Part shown: one piece after another, positions 34,891-44,758 of the stretch
Layout of the letters: each line of letters starts with the position of its first letter
How positions within the stretch are numbered: the stretch's first letter is position 1
Assembly: GCF_001458595.1 (NCBI RefSeq)
Contig: NZ_LN890328.1
Coordinates: 2,546,115-2,610,114, forward strand
Source of the DNA: Clostridium neonatale
GTDB lineage: Bacteria; Bacillota; Clostridia; Clostridiales; Clostridiaceae
Reading direction: 5' to 3'
DNA: 64,000 nt
Notes under the pieces: generated by a model
Seen by the model: the letters and a program-made list of their open reading frames with translations, nothing else
The model's database searches: none
Told to the model about the DNA's origin: nothing
Made by a program: the position numbers and the translations under genes

Positions 34891-36405
34891 TTATTTTCCC
34901 AATCTTATAACATTCCAAGATGCTTTATTTAACATTACTTGAAGTACTCCATCATTTAACTCACTTCTATCTACATTTTTAGGTAGAATAGACTCATTTT
35001 TTACTGAATTAACTGCTTTCATATCATCACATTCTAAAACTATATGTTCTATTAGTCTATAATTATTAAAGCTTCTAATATCACATGTTAAAGTAATGTC
35101 GTCTTTCAAATTACGATTAACTGCAAATATAGTTACTTCTTCTTTTTCTTCATTATATACTGCTATAGATTCAACATCATTTACATCAGTAAAATCTTTT
35201 GTATCATGCTTTGGAGAAGATAGAACTGGCTGTAGTGCAATTCCTCGTCCATACTTTGAAGCATGTAAATAAGGATAATATATAGTCTGTTTCCAAGCTG
35301 CTCCTCCATTTGGATCAGTCATAATTGGTGCAATTACATTAACAAGTTGTGCTAAACATGCAATCTTTACCCTATCAGAATGTTTTAAAAGTGTAATCAA
35401 CATTAATCCTACTAAAAGTGCATCTTCAAAATTATATATATCTTCTAATAAAGCAGGAGCCTTCTGCCATGGATGATTTGTCATTATATCATCATCTTTT
35501 TCATTTGAGTGGAACCATACATTCCATTCATCAAAACTTAAATTAATAGTCTTTTTACTACGTTTTTTTGCTTTTATATAATCACAAGTTGAAATTACAG
35601 TTTCTATGAAATCCTCCATATCAATAGTTTGAGCTAAAAAATTATCCGTGTCATTTGTTCTATTTCCATAATATTGATGCATAGAAATTAAATCAACATA
35701 TTCATATGCATGATTTAAAGTGGATGCTTCCCATTCCGGAAATGTTGGCATATCTTTATTTGAGCTTCCACTTGAAACTAATTGTATAGTTGGATCTATT
35801 AACTTCATTGCCTTTGCTGTTTCAGCAGCAATTCTGCCATATTCTTCTGATGTTTTGTGTCCAATTTGCCACGGTCCATCCATCTCGTTTCCTAAACACC
35901 ATGTCTTTATGTTATGTGGATCTTTAAATCCATGCTTTATTCTTAAATCACTATACTTTGATCCACTTTCATGATTACAATATTCTAATAAATTACAAGC
36001 ATCAGCTATTCCTCTAGTTCCTAAATTTACTGCCATCATCATTTCTGATTCTACTTTATTACACCACTTTGAAAATTCATTAAGACCTATTTCATTTGTC
36101 TCTAAACTTCTCCATGCTAATTCCAATCTTTTAGGTCTGTCTTCCACAGGACCAACACTATCTTCCCAGAAAAAATTTGATACAAAATTACCTCCTGGAT
36201 ATCTTATAATTGGTACATTTAGTTCTTTTACGAGATCCATTACATCCTGTCTAAACCCTTCTTCATCTGCATTCTTATAACCAGGATCATATATTCCTCC
36301 ATATACTGCTCTACCTAAATGTTCTATGAATGAACCATATATTCTTTTATCTATTTCAGAAATTTTAAAATCTTTGTCTATTACCATTTTTGCTTTCTTA
36401 TTCAT
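34891..36405 (-). CDS. GH51 alpha-L-arabinofuranosidase (second copy)
   Basis: 504 residues, cytoplasmic. Acid/base E174 (CLGNEMDGPWQ) and nucleophile E293 (SFDEWNVWF). The N-terminus RIYGSFIEHLGRAVYGGIYD is typical. It belongs to a different GH51 subgroup from the enzyme at 10988 (GNEMDG rather than GNENWG), so the two copies are not a recent duplication. It is the last gene of an operon with a binding protein and two permeases. It probably releases arabinose from oligosaccharides brought in by that importer. Confidence 0.92.
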   Translation of the reverse strand: MNKKAKMVIDKDFKISEIDKRIYGSFIEHLGRAVYGGIYDPGYKNADEEGFRQDVMDLVKELNVPIIRYPGGNFVSNFFWEDSVGPVEDRPKRLELAWRSLETNEIGLNEFSKWCNKVESEMMMAVNLGTRGIADACNLLEYCNHESGSKYSDLRIKHGFKDPHNIKTWCLGNEMDGPWQIGHKTSEEYGRIAAETAKAMKLIDPTIQLVSSGSSNKDMPTFPEWEASTLNHAYEYVDLISMHQYYGNRTNDTDNFLAQTIDMEDFIETVISTCDYIKAKKRSKKTINLSFDEWNVWFHSNEKDDDIMTNHPWQKAPALLEDIYNFEDALLVGLMLITLLKHSDRVKIACLAQLVNVIAPIMTDPNGGAAWKQTIYYPYLHASKYGRGIALQPVLSSPKHDTKDFTDVNDVESIAVYNEEKEEVTIFAVNRNLKDDITLTCDIRSFNNYRLIEHIVLECDDMKAVNSVKNESILPKNVDRSELNDGVLQVMLNKASWNVIRLGK

Positions 36406-36442
36406 ATTTTTAATGCACTCTCCTTAAATAAGTTTTTAACTA

Positions 36443-37315
36443 TTAACCTTTTACTGCACCTGCTGTCATACCATCAACAAAATACTTTTGGAAACATAAG
36501 AACAAAATAAATATAGGAAGTATTGAGAAGAATGATCCAACAATCAATAAATCATAATTATTACCATAAGGAGTTAATAATGTATTCAATCCGATTGGTA
36601 AAGTAAATTTAGTATCACTCTTTAATACCAATAATGGCCATAATAAGTTATTCCAACTATTCATTGTATTTAATATTGCCATTGCTGCAAATGAAGGCTT
36701 CATAATAGGAAGAATTATTCTAAAGAAAATTCCATACTCTGATGCACCATCTATTCTTCCTGCATCTATAAGTGATTTCGGAATTCCAGATAAGTATTGT
36801 CTAAAAAAGAATATGGTGGAAGCATTCGCTATGCTTGGAAGGATTATTCCTGCATAACTATCAACTAGATTCATACTATTTATTTGGTTATATAAAGGTA
36901 ACATTAAAATTTCAAATGGAACCATCATTACAAATAATACACATACAAATAAGAAATTTTTAAATCTAAAGTTGTATGCTGCAAATCCATATCCTACCCA
37001 TGCACTAACAAATAATGTTAATGCTACTTGTAGAATAGTTAATATCATACTGTTAAAAAACCATGTAAAATAACTATGGTCACCAGTAAATAAATATATG
37101 AAATTCTTAAGTGACATTTCATTAAAATTAAGAGATAAATTAATTCCATGTCTTATTAAATCATTTCCATCTTTAAATGATGATATAAAAACTGTATAAA
37201 AAGGAATGATTAATACTATACCTATAACAGAAAATAATGCACATATTAAAATCTTATATGCTATACTCTTTTTTTTACTCATAATTTTGCTATTATTTAT
37301 TGATTTAGAACTCAT
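36443..37315 (-). CDS. ABC sugar permease, MsmG type
   Basis: 290 residues with six helices and the EAA-type loop DAGRIDGASEYGIFFRI. A CUT1 inner-membrane subunit for oligosaccharide uptake. ATG 37315 is selected because TAAGGAGGA precedes it by 8 nt; a start nine codons upstream would overlap the previous gene. It overlaps nothing and begins 2 bp after the stop of the partner permease, implying translational coupling. Confidence 0.87.
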   Translation of the reverse strand: MSSKSINNSKIMSKKKSIAYKILICALFSVIGIVLIIPFYTVFISSFKDGNDLIRHGINLSLNFNEMSLKNFIYLFTGDHSYFTWFFNSMILTILQVALTLFVSAWVGYGFAAYNFRFKNFLFVCVLFVMMVPFEILMLPLYNQINSMNLVDSYAGIILPSIANASTIFFFRQYLSGIPKSLIDAGRIDGASEYGIFFRIILPIMKPSFAAMAILNTMNSWNNLLWPLLVLKSDTKFTLPIGLNTLLTPYGNNYDLLIVGSFFSILPIFILFLCFQKYFVDGMTAGAVKG

Positions 37316-37316
37316 A

Positions 37317-38207
37317 TTAATCCTCCTTACTAAATGTTCCATTTAATTTTAACTGTATTAAATTTATTATCATAGCAAAAGCAAAAAGTACAATACCAAC
37401 TGCTGATGCATACCCCATAGCATTTTTTTCAATTCCTTGCCTATATAAATATCCTACAATTGTTAGTCCTATATTTTTAGGCGAATTATTACCAGCCCAC
37501 AACATATAGCTTTCTGTAAACATTGCCAATCCTGCATATACAGATATAGTAAGTACATATATTGTTGTTGGTTTAAGTTGAGGTATTGTTATATATCTAA
37601 ATTTTTGCCATACAGTTGCACCATCAATATCTGCCGATTCATATAATTCTTCCGGGATATTTTTAAGTCCAGATAAGAAATATAGCATATTTACTCCCGT
37701 CCATCTCCAGCAGGCCAGAACTAAAAGTGTAATAAATCCTGTAGATCCAATCTTTAGCCATTTAATAGGATCCATTCCAAAAAGACCTATAAATTGATTC
37801 ATTAGTGATGTACCTTGTTCTCCAAATGCTAATCTAAAAACCGTACCTGCAACTACAACTGATGTTAATGCTGGCAAAAAGAATACTGATTTGAAAAACT
37901 CTCTGCCTACCATAAGTTTACTATTAATAATGCATGCAAATATCATAGGTATTGGTATAAGTAATATTAATGTCCATACCATATATTTAAAGCTATTATA
38001 CATAGCTTTTAAGAATACTTTATCTCCTAAAAGCTTTGAATAATTCTTAATTCCTACAAATTCTCTTTGACCAGGCAACACTTCTTGAAAACTCATAATT
38101 ACTGTATTTATCATTGGAGATATAAAGAAAATTATAAATACCAAAATAAAAGGCAATATAAATACATATGGAGCTATTTTTTTGTTGTACATAAGTTTCT
38201 TAAACAT
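37317..38207 (-). CDS. ABC sugar permease, MsmF type
   Basis: 296 residues with six helices. N-terminal helix YVFILPFILVFIIFFISP and the EAA loop ESADIDGATVWQKFRYI. It partners the permease directly downstream. Start ATG 38207 has AGGAGGA upstream. A stem-loop at 38254-38303 separates it from the binding-protein gene. No ATPase is encoded nearby, so a shared ATPase is expected. Confidence 0.87.
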   Translation of the reverse strand: MFKKLMYNKKIAPYVFILPFILVFIIFFISPMINTVIMSFQEVLPGQREFVGIKNYSKLLGDKVFLKAMYNSFKYMVWTLILLIPIPMIFACIINSKLMVGREFFKSVFFLPALTSVVVAGTVFRLAFGEQGTSLMNQFIGLFGMDPIKWLKIGSTGFITLLVLACWRWTGVNMLYFLSGLKNIPEELYESADIDGATVWQKFRYITIPQLKPTTIYVLTISVYAGLAMFTESYMLWAGNNSPKNIGLTIVGYLYRQGIEKNAMGYASAVGIVLFAFAMIINLIQLKLNGTFSKED

Positions 38208-38253
38208 TGCTTTACTTCCTCCTTTATTTTTTAGTCTTAATTATAATTTCTAA

Positions 38254-38303
38254 TGGACAATTAGCACCTATAACTAAAACTAAAATCTAGTGCTAATTGT
38301 CCA
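38254..38303 (-). promoter_or_regulatory. Intercistronic stem-loop between binding protein and permease
   Basis: A perfect 14-bp inverted repeat, TGGACAATTAGCAC / GTGCTAATTGTCCA, with a 22-nt loop and no T-run after it on the minus strand. Same place in the operon as the hairpin at 7148-7199. Confidence 0.65.
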
Positions 38304-38318
38304 ATACATCACTGAATA

Positions 38319-39674
38319 TTATTGCAATTCATTTTGTACTTGTTCTTGTGCTTCATTTAAAGCTTCTGTAACATCTTGTCCATCTTCAAAAATGCTATTA
38401 AATGTTACTGTACATAGAGTATTATTTATAGTTGGAGAAGCCTCTGTTGACTTAATTAATTTGATTTCATCTTTAATTTCATTTAATACATCAAATGGAT
38501 TGTTCTTAAAGTATTTAACAAAATCATTATTTGGATCATGAGTTATATTTTCATTTGTCCATATATCAGTGTTACATGGATCAAATCCAAGCTTTTGCCA
38601 TATCTTAATATTTCCATCTTCTGAAAGTTTAGCAAATGCTAAAAATTCCTTAGCAAGTTGTGGATTCTTAGAAGTTTTAGTAACTACAGTTCCTGTACCA
38701 CCACCACCTACAGAATGTGGCATTCCTTCCTCTAAAACCGGAACTGGAGCTATTGCAATTTTTCCTGATAATTCTGGCATGTAATTCACATATCTAGACA
38801 TTTGCCAAAATGGCATAATTGCACATGCATAGTCACCTTGATTGAATGCACCATATGCTTCTTCAGTATCAGGTTGTCCCCCTGGAACTGTAGCAATAGC
38901 ATTTGCATCTTGTAATTCCTTTAGAGTAGTAAGAGCTCTTATCATCTCTTTACTATTTAATTGTGGTTTGCCATTTTCATCAACATAATCTGATCCTTGC
39001 TGAGCTAAAAGTGCGCTAGTTTGCCATCCTGCACTTGTATCTGCTGTTCCCAAATGTTTGCCTGTTGCAGCATAGTATTTTTCTCCTGCCGCCTTAAAAT
39101 CATCCCAAGTCTTAATAGTTGTATAATCAATGCCTGCAGCTTCTAATAGTTCTGTATTATAAAATGCAACTGTTGCTCCAACATGAGTTGGTAATCCATA
39201 TACCTTTCCATCTTTACTATATAAATCTAAACGAGATTTTACTATTTTATCTTTATATGGTCCAATCACATCATCAAATGTCTCTAATTGTGGTTCTCCT
39301 TTTAAAAAGTTTGGAAATTTACCAACTTCAATATCACACATATCAGGTGCACCTTTTCCTGATAACAATGCTGATTGTAATTTATTGTGCATATCATCAT
39401 ACGGAAGAACAGTAAATTTAATTTTTATTTGCTTATCTGGATTCTTTTCATTCCATTCTTTTAACATTTCTTCATAGAACTTTGCATGTAATTCTACAAA
39501 TGTCCACATTTGTAATTCTTCCCCGTTTTCAGCTCCAACTGTTGAAACTTTAGCATCCTCTTTTTTTGCTTCACTTTCAGTATTACCTGAACCACACCCT
39601 GCAAACATAGTAAAACAAAGAGATGTTGTAATCAAAATACCAGCAACTTTCCTAAACGTTTTCATAATACCCAT
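38319..39674 (-). CDS. Sugar-binding lipoprotein of ABC importer
   Basis: 451 residues. Lipoprotein signal ending in TMFAGCGSG (Cys ~26), then an acidic linker, then a CUT1 binding-protein fold (LQMWTFVELH; MCDIEVGKFPNFLKG; KVYGLPTHVGATVAFYN). It feeds the permeases at 37317 and 36443; GH51 follows in the operon, so an arabino-oligosaccharide is the likely ligand. The ATG has AGGAGG 7 nt upstream. The insertion sequence boundary lies only 28 bp upstream of this start codon, so the original promoter has been displaced. Confidence 0.87.
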   Translation of the reverse strand: MGIMKTFRKVAGILITTSLCFTMFAGCGSGNTESEAKKEDAKVSTVGAENGEELQMWTFVELHAKFYEEMLKEWNEKNPDKQIKIKFTVLPYDDMHNKLQSALLSGKGAPDMCDIEVGKFPNFLKGEPQLETFDDVIGPYKDKIVKSRLDLYSKDGKVYGLPTHVGATVAFYNTELLEAAGIDYTTIKTWDDFKAAGEKYYAATGKHLGTADTSAGWQTSALLAQQGSDYVDENGKPQLNSKEMIRALTTLKELQDANAIATVPGGQPDTEEAYGAFNQGDYACAIMPFWQMSRYVNYMPELSGKIAIAPVPVLEEGMPHSVGGGGTGTVVTKTSKNPQLAKEFLAFAKLSEDGNIKIWQKLGFDPCNTDIWTNENITHDPNNDFVKYFKNNPFDVLNEIKDEIKLIKSTEASPTINNTLCTVTFNSIFEDGQDVTEALNEAQEQVQNELQ

Positions 39675-39701
39675 ACCTTTTCCTCCTAATTTAATTTAAC
39701 G

Positions 39702-40973
39702 TTCTGTTAAGTTATATGAACATTGCTCTTCTCAACACTAGAAAATATAATAAGTTTGACTAGAACCAATTATCCCCCTAGAAAAGGAGAGAAGAACAAT
39801 GAACAAAACTAAAGTAAAATGTCCTCGCTGTCACTCTGACCAACTATATAAGTTTGGTTTGGATAAGCAGGCTAACCAAAAATATCAATGTAAGAACTGC
39901 AAACGCCAATTCGCTCCTGACTCTGTCAGCATGCCGAAGAAATCAAAATACCCCACGTGTCCTAAATGTGGTAAATCTACATTCTTACATCATTCTTATA
40001 AGCACTATAATCGATATAAATGTGGCAATAAAAAATGTAATCATGTAATTGTACATCATCATAATTTAAATATTGATGATGCATCTAGTGAAAAGCTAAC
40101 CGGCTCCCTTTCTATGAAAGGAATGCGCTTTCCGTTACATATTATTCTTACAGCATTGACATTATATTTCTTAAATAATACATCAACACGAGCTATTGCA
40201 CATTTCCTACATACAACAGCAAATATAAAAGTATCCCATGTAACCATAGCGAGTTGGGCTCATAAATTTGCACCATTCTTCAATCTGAAAGCTGATTCCT
40301 TTAAAGATCAGTTAAATCTTCAATCTGACGATTGGCACGCTGATGAAACTGTTGTATTTATAAATGGCGAAAAGTATTATCTATGGCTTGCTATAGACTC
40401 AGAAACACGCTTCATATTAGCATTTCATCTTACGAAATCACGTAGTGAAGATTCTGCTTTTACTCTAATTAATCAAGCTAAAAAGTTTGGTGAACCTAGT
40501 AATTTCATTACTGATAGATTGCCTTCATATAATCAAGCTGTAGCTAAAGTTTTGCCAAATACTAAGCATATTCCTGTAGCACCAATGTCCAGTGATACAA
40601 GTAATAATCTTATAGAATCTTTCAATAAAACTTTTAAAGCTTGGTATAAAGCTAAAAAAGGCTTTAATTCATTCGAGAAAGCTAATAACTTAATATCTGT
40701 ATTTATCTTTCACTATAACTTTATAAGACCTCATGGATCATTAAACAATCATACTCCAGCTGAAGTTGCCGGCTTCGCTAGCGATAGCAAATCTAAACAT
40801 TCTTGGTTTGTTGCTGCTTAATTTAGTTAATCAATATCTTTGATTAACCTGCAAAAATCCTATTTATTGCAAGCTTGTTTGCCATGCAATAAATTAATCA
40901 AACTTATATAATTTTCAAAGAGCGAGTAATTCTACGAAATGTTAAGCTATTTTTTCATAACAACCTAACAGAA
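39702..40973 (+). mobile_element. Insertion sequence, 1272 bp, DDE transposase with zinc ribbons
   Basis: The two ends are related inverted repeats: both begin TTCTGTTA(A/G)GTT and share ATGAA, then GCTCTT and a TAAGTTTGA segment further in, though the right end has extra bases. The transposase gene fills the middle. I could not find a clean target duplication: a CTAATTTAAT segment occurs on both sides but does not abut the repeat ends. It sits between the binding-protein gene and the GH127 gene, both on the minus strand. Confidence 0.7.
39799..40821 (+). CDS. IS transposase (IS6/IS240-like DDE core)
   Basis: 340 residues. Two N-terminal zinc ribbons (CPRCHSDQLYKFG...CKNC; CPKCGKS...CGNKKC) precede a helix-turn-helix region and a compact DDE core: first Asp in DDWHADETV, second in FITDRLPSY, Glu in NNLIESFN. 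The core resembles the IS6/IS240 group, while double zinc ribbons are more like IS1-type N-termini, so the exact family is left open. The frame is intact, so the element may be active. AAGGAGAG lies upstream of the ATG. Confidence 0.85.
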   Translation: MNKTKVKCPRCHSDQLYKFGLDKQANQKYQCKNCKRQFAPDSVSMPKKSKYPTCPKCGKSTFLHHSYKHYNRYKCGNKKCNHVIVHHHNLNIDDASSEKLTGSLSMKGMRFPLHIILTALTLYFLNNTSTRAIAHFLHTTANIKVSHVTIASWAHKFAPFFNLKADSFKDQLNLQSDDWHADETVVFINGEKYYLWLAIDSETRFILAFHLTKSRSEDSAFTLINQAKKFGEPSNFITDRLPSYNQAVAKVLPNTKHIPVAPMSSDTSNNLIESFNKTFKAWYKAKKGFNSFEKANNLISVFIFHYNFIRPHGSLNNHTPAEVAGFASDSKSKHSWFVAA

Positions 40974-41197
40974 TCTAATTTAATATTAAACCACTATTTA
41001 TATAACATTAAATTATTTTATTTAATTATAAACCATTTATATATATAGTGGGTTTAAAAACAATTTTTATCTCCTTTAGGGCTATATATCCAACTTTATT
41101 TTAAAATAATCTAAATCTTTTTATATGAATATATTATCCAAAAAATACTTTTATGTCAATAATTATTAATAATTTATTTTTTTGTAAATAACTATTT
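40974..41197. other. Region between IS and GH127 gene
   Basis: With the IS right end this makes a 376-bp non-coding stretch after the transposase. An imperfect inverted repeat, AAACCACTAT / ATAGTGGGTTT (40988-41055), may be the GH127 terminator. AT-rich -10/-35-like hexamers on the minus strand may be the old promoter of the 39674 operon, now ~1.3 kb away from it. Confidence 0.35.
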
Positions 41198-43015
41198 TTA
41201 TAATAAATCATATAGTCTTTCTTCTTCATTTTTTATCCATACTTTCATTTTTCCTGGCTTTCTATTATCCCATGCATAATATGGTATAGCCACAACTTTT
41301 TTATCATCTTTTTTTCCTATGATGACTACACAACCATTTAGCAGATTGCTTTTATATTCTGATAAAAATCTCATTCTGCTATCTATTTTGATATCATCAA
41401 TATTTTCATTATCAACTTCCTCTATACAATAAATAAGGGGCCCTCTTTGTATAGCAACTTTTCCTAAATTCTGTTTTACTTTTACATTACTTTTTACTAG
41501 TTCTATTGGCATAATCATATTTAAATGTATTTCATCATTTTCTGACCATTTTCTAATTAATTTAATATAGCCTTTTTGAATTTCATAATTATTAATTTTC
41601 TCTTCATTAATTTCAACATTCATGGTTTTACACCATGATGGATATCTAATAAATAATCCCATTTCTTCATCTACTGATTTCTCTATTTTTATATTAACTC
41701 TCCCATCCCATGGATAATTTGTTGATTGAGTTATTTTTATTTCCTTTCCTCTAAACTCCGTAGTTAGTGTATTGGAAATATATAGATTCAAATATACCCC
41801 GTCTTCATCTTTAGCATAAATATAATCTCCTACAGATGGTATAAATCTCGCTATTTGTGTTGGGCAGCATGAAACATCATACCACTCTTTTCTATGGTGA
41901 TCTCCATGAGATTCTAATGGATTTTCATAAAAAAACTTAGTTCCGTCTAATGATACTCCTGAAATAACCCCATTATAGAGCTCTTTCTCCACAATATCTA
42001 CATACTTAGAATCTTTAGTCATTAGATTCATTCTGTGATTCCAATAAACCATTCCAACTGCTGCACATGTTTCACAATATGCTGTATCATTTGGTAAATC
42101 ATAATCTCCAGTAAAACCTTCATTATCTCTTGATGAACCTATTCCACCAGTTATATACATATTTCTATTTACAGTATTATCCCAAAGCCTATACAATGCT
42201 TCCATATAACTTTCTTCATCTTCTATAGCTGCAACATCAGCTACTCCACAGAAATAATACATTGCTCTAACAGCATGTCCTGTTATTTTGCTTAGTTCCC
42301 TAACAGGCTTATCATCTTGATTATATTTTTTACCACCATATTTTTCTCTACTCCACACTTTATCTGTCCATTCATTATTATGACCTCTTTGTTCAATAAA
42401 CCATTTAGCTAAATTTAAATATTTTTTTTCACCAGTTTCTCTATACAATTTTACTAATGCCAATTCTATTTCTTGATGTCCAACAATCCAATTCTTTTTT
42501 CCTTCTCCAAAAACATCTACTATATGATCTGCAAACCGTATGGCAACATCTAAAAATTTTCTTTTTCCTGTAGCATTTTTATATGCTATTGCCCCCTCAA
42601 TCATATGGCCTGCACAATATAATTCATGTGCCATCATATCTGTCCATTTTTCATCCATTCTTCCAAGAACAAAATAGTTATCTAAATATCCATCTTCCTG
42701 CTGTGCCATTCCAATTTTATCAATTATACTATCTACATATTCTTCTAATTCTTTATTAGGATTATTTTGTAGTGAATAGCCAACTCCTTCAATAACTTTA
42801 TATACATCTGAGTCATTAAAAGCAACTCCTGTGAAACCTTCATCTGCATTACCATTATAGGTTCTTTCGAAATTCAAAATTCTTTCTTCTGTCTCACACT
42901 TTTCAAGACATGCCTTCAATGTTGTATTCTGATGATTTCTTAACCTTGTGCTCCAAAAATCATCATTTATCTTAACCTGTGTAAAACTTATCGAATTTAA
43001 ATTATGATTCTCCAT
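41198..43015 (-). CDS. GH127 beta-L-arabinofuranosidase
   Basis: 605 residues, no signal peptide. Active-site pattern of the Bifidobacterium GH127 enzyme is complete: acid/base Glu299 (SRDNEGFTGDY), zinc ligands in TAYCETCAAV (E315, C317) and the nucleophilic/ligand pair C383-C384 in YDVSCCPTQ. An (alpha/alpha)6 barrel and C-terminal beta-domains follow the usual length. It removes beta-L-arabinofuranose from plant glycans or hydroxyproline-linked arabinans. Two operator-like palindromes (43081 and 43337) lie in its promoter, next to the LacI-type gene. It may replace the broken GH127 gene at 15441. Confidence 0.92.
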   Translation of the reverse strand: MENHNLNSISFTQVKINDDFWSTRLRNHQNTTLKACLEKCETEERILNFERTYNGNADEGFTGVAFNDSDVYKVIEGVGYSLQNNPNKELEEYVDSIIDKIGMAQQEDGYLDNYFVLGRMDEKWTDMMAHELYCAGHMIEGAIAYKNATGKRKFLDVAIRFADHIVDVFGEGKKNWIVGHQEIELALVKLYRETGEKKYLNLAKWFIEQRGHNNEWTDKVWSREKYGGKKYNQDDKPVRELSKITGHAVRAMYYFCGVADVAAIEDEESYMEALYRLWDNTVNRNMYITGGIGSSRDNEGFTGDYDLPNDTAYCETCAAVGMVYWNHRMNLMTKDSKYVDIVEKELYNGVISGVSLDGTKFFYENPLESHGDHHRKEWYDVSCCPTQIARFIPSVGDYIYAKDEDGVYLNLYISNTLTTEFRGKEIKITQSTNYPWDGRVNIKIEKSVDEEMGLFIRYPSWCKTMNVEINEEKINNYEIQKGYIKLIRKWSENDEIHLNMIMPIELVKSNVKVKQNLGKVAIQRGPLIYCIEEVDNENIDDIKIDSRMRFLSEYKSNLLNGCVVIIGKKDDKKVVAIPYYAWDNRKPGKMKVWIKNEEERLYDLL

Positions 43016-43080
43016 CTTTATTCCCCCTTTAAAAATTTTATAAAGATTCTAATAATGTTTTAGATAATCTCTCTAAATCC

Positions 43081-43098
43081 TTATTAAACGTTTTATAA
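43081..43098. promoter_or_regulatory. LacI-type operator candidate, GH127 proximal
   Basis: TTATTAAACGTTTTATAA, a near-perfect palindrome about a central CG, 66 bp upstream of the GH127 start. Sixteen bases (ATTAAACGTTTTATAA) are identical to the site at 44461 in front of the LacI-type gene. Confidence 0.7.
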
Positions 43099-43336
43099 AG
43101 TTAGTAAAATAATAAGCAATTTATTAATCATGTATATACAATTATATTCTTAGTACATTATTAATAATATCGCTATATTTCTATGATATTGATACAATAT
43201 CTAACTGTCTTTATGATTTATTTATACTCTCTTTTATTCATTAAATAAATTTCTATATTTATTGATTTATTTAATATTTGCCTATTTTTTCTCAATATTA
43301 CTCTTAAATACTTCTTATTTATCAGTTTTTCATTTT

Positions 43337-43356
43337 TTATTAAACGTTTTTGTTAA
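43337..43356. promoter_or_regulatory. LacI-type operator candidate, GH127 distal
   Basis: TTATTAAACGTTTTTGTTAA. Its first 14 bases are identical to the proximal site 256 bp away. Paired sites at this distance allow DNA looping by LacI-type proteins. Confidence 0.6.
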
Positions 43357-43409
43357 TTAATAAAGGATAATTAAATACTCTAACACTTAATTATCCTTTA
43401 TTCAAAAAT

Positions 43410-44447
43410 TTATTTTATACTTAAAATAGATTTTCTTTCTATAAACTCACAATTTATTTTATATATTTCATGATCTATATTTTTATTCTCTTTATCTATT
43501 AAACTAATTAAAATTTCTGCTGATTTTCTTCCTATATCAAACAATGGTAATCCCATTGTAGATAACATAGGATTATATGCTGTACTCGATTCCCTGTTGT
43601 CAAATCCAATAAGGGAGATATCTGTGCCAACTTTCTTTTCAATAGTGTCTAAATAATCATAGACTCCTCCTGCCATTACATCATTCATAGAAAAAATAGC
43701 TGTTATCCCTCTTTTTATCAATTGCTCAGATACTTCCCTTCCAGATTCCCTCTCCCAATCACCATTTAAAATAAAACTCGGATTAAATAAAATTTGATTA
43801 TCATACAGTGCTCTCTGATATCCAAGTAATCTTTCTTGTGTATGTATGCTTTCTTTAATTCCAGCTATTACTCCAATTTTAGTATGTCCTGCTTTTATAA
43901 GCTTCTCTGTTGCATCATATGCACCTTGTTCATCATTAAATATTACAGATGTAAAATTTTTATCTTTATCAAATACATAAGCAGTTACAATTGGTATACC
44001 TAAATCATAAGGAATGCATTTTATCTCTCTGCAATGGCAACCTATATATATTATCCCCTCAACTTGTTTTGATTTCATCATTTTAAACTCTTCTTCTACA
44101 TGCTTATAATATTTATTTTCTGTATAAAACTTTTTATTATATTTCTGATATAATCTTAAATTTCCAAGAACAAATTGATAATTATGTTCATCACAATATT
44201 CATTAATTCCGTCAACAATACTAGGTGTATTAAATATTGTTAGATCTTCCGTTATTATTCCAATAGTCCTGTTTTTCTTTTGTTTCAAATTTTGTGCTAT
44301 TACATTTGGAGTATAATTAAGTCTTTTTATTGTTTCTAGTACTTTTTTTCTAGTTTCATCGCTTGCGCCTGGCTTACCATGAATAATATTAGATACTGTA
44401 GCAATAGATACTCCACTTTCTTTTGCTATTTCTTTTATTGTTGCCAT
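43410..44447 (-). CDS. LacI-family regulator next to GH127
   Basis: 345 residues. HTH TIKEIAKESGVSIATVSNII with hinge helix NVIAQNLKQKKN, followed by a ligand domain (IGIITEDLTIFNTPSIVDGI; VEGIIYIGCHC; IFSMNDVMAGGVYDYL; LIGFDNRES). ATG 44447 is chosen because GGAGG lies 8 nt upstream; a TTG four codons earlier overlaps it. It lies upstream of and in line with GH127, with an operator candidate directly before its own ribosome site, so it is probably autoregulated and represses GH127. The effector is likely an arabinoside. Confidence 0.87.
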   Translation of the reverse strand: MATIKEIAKESGVSIATVSNIIHGKPGASDETRKKVLETIKRLNYTPNVIAQNLKQKKNRTIGIITEDLTIFNTPSIVDGINEYCDEHNYQFVLGNLRLYQKYNKKFYTENKYYKHVEEEFKMMKSKQVEGIIYIGCHCREIKCIPYDLGIPIVTAYVFDKDKNFTSVIFNDEQGAYDATEKLIKAGHTKIGVIAGIKESIHTQERLLGYQRALYDNQILFNPSFILNGDWERESGREVSEQLIKRGITAIFSMNDVMAGGVYDYLDTIEKKVGTDISLIGFDNRESSTAYNPMLSTMGLPLFDIGRKSAEILISLIDKENKNIDHEIYKINCEFIERKSILSIK

Positions 44448-44758
44448 AATTACCTCCAATATTAAACGTTTTATAACTATATAATACCAAATTTAATATG
44501 CTATTTCAATAAAGTACACTCAACAATAATTAGATATATATTTTACATATAAAAAAATTAATATGTTGATATTATTCCACTTATATATAATCTCACAAAT
44601 TTAATATTTCGCAGTTGTTTATCTATAATTACTATATTATAATATAAGTATGCACAGCTTGTACATACATGTCTGTATAAATAGTTTAATATACTAAAAA
44701 ATATACCTACAGAAATATATTCAAAATATAAAGCAGTTGATTTAAGGAGGCTAATTTT
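44448..44758. other. 311-bp divergent promoter region of LacI-type gene and galM
   Basis: Holds the operator candidate at 44460-44476 close to the LacI-type gene. Closer to galM there is a short imperfect palindrome, TTGTACATACATG, around 44660. No gene. Confidence 0.4.
44460..44476. promoter_or_regulatory. LacI-type operator candidate, autoregulatory
   Basis: TATTAAACGTTTTATAA directly upstream of the regulator's ribosome site, where binding would block its own transcription. Confidence 0.65.

Larger units (their letters stand above)
43016..43409. other. 394-bp promoter region of GH127 gene
   Basis: Very AT-rich. It contains the two LacI-type operator candidates at 43081-43098 and 43337-43356, whose centres are exactly 256 bp apart. 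No gene was seen. Confidence 0.5.

Noticed and set aside
39686..40983. CTAATTTAAT on both sides of the IS as a target duplication
   Set aside because: The copies do not abut the ends of the inverted repeats equally and the sequence is AT-rich enough to recur by chance.
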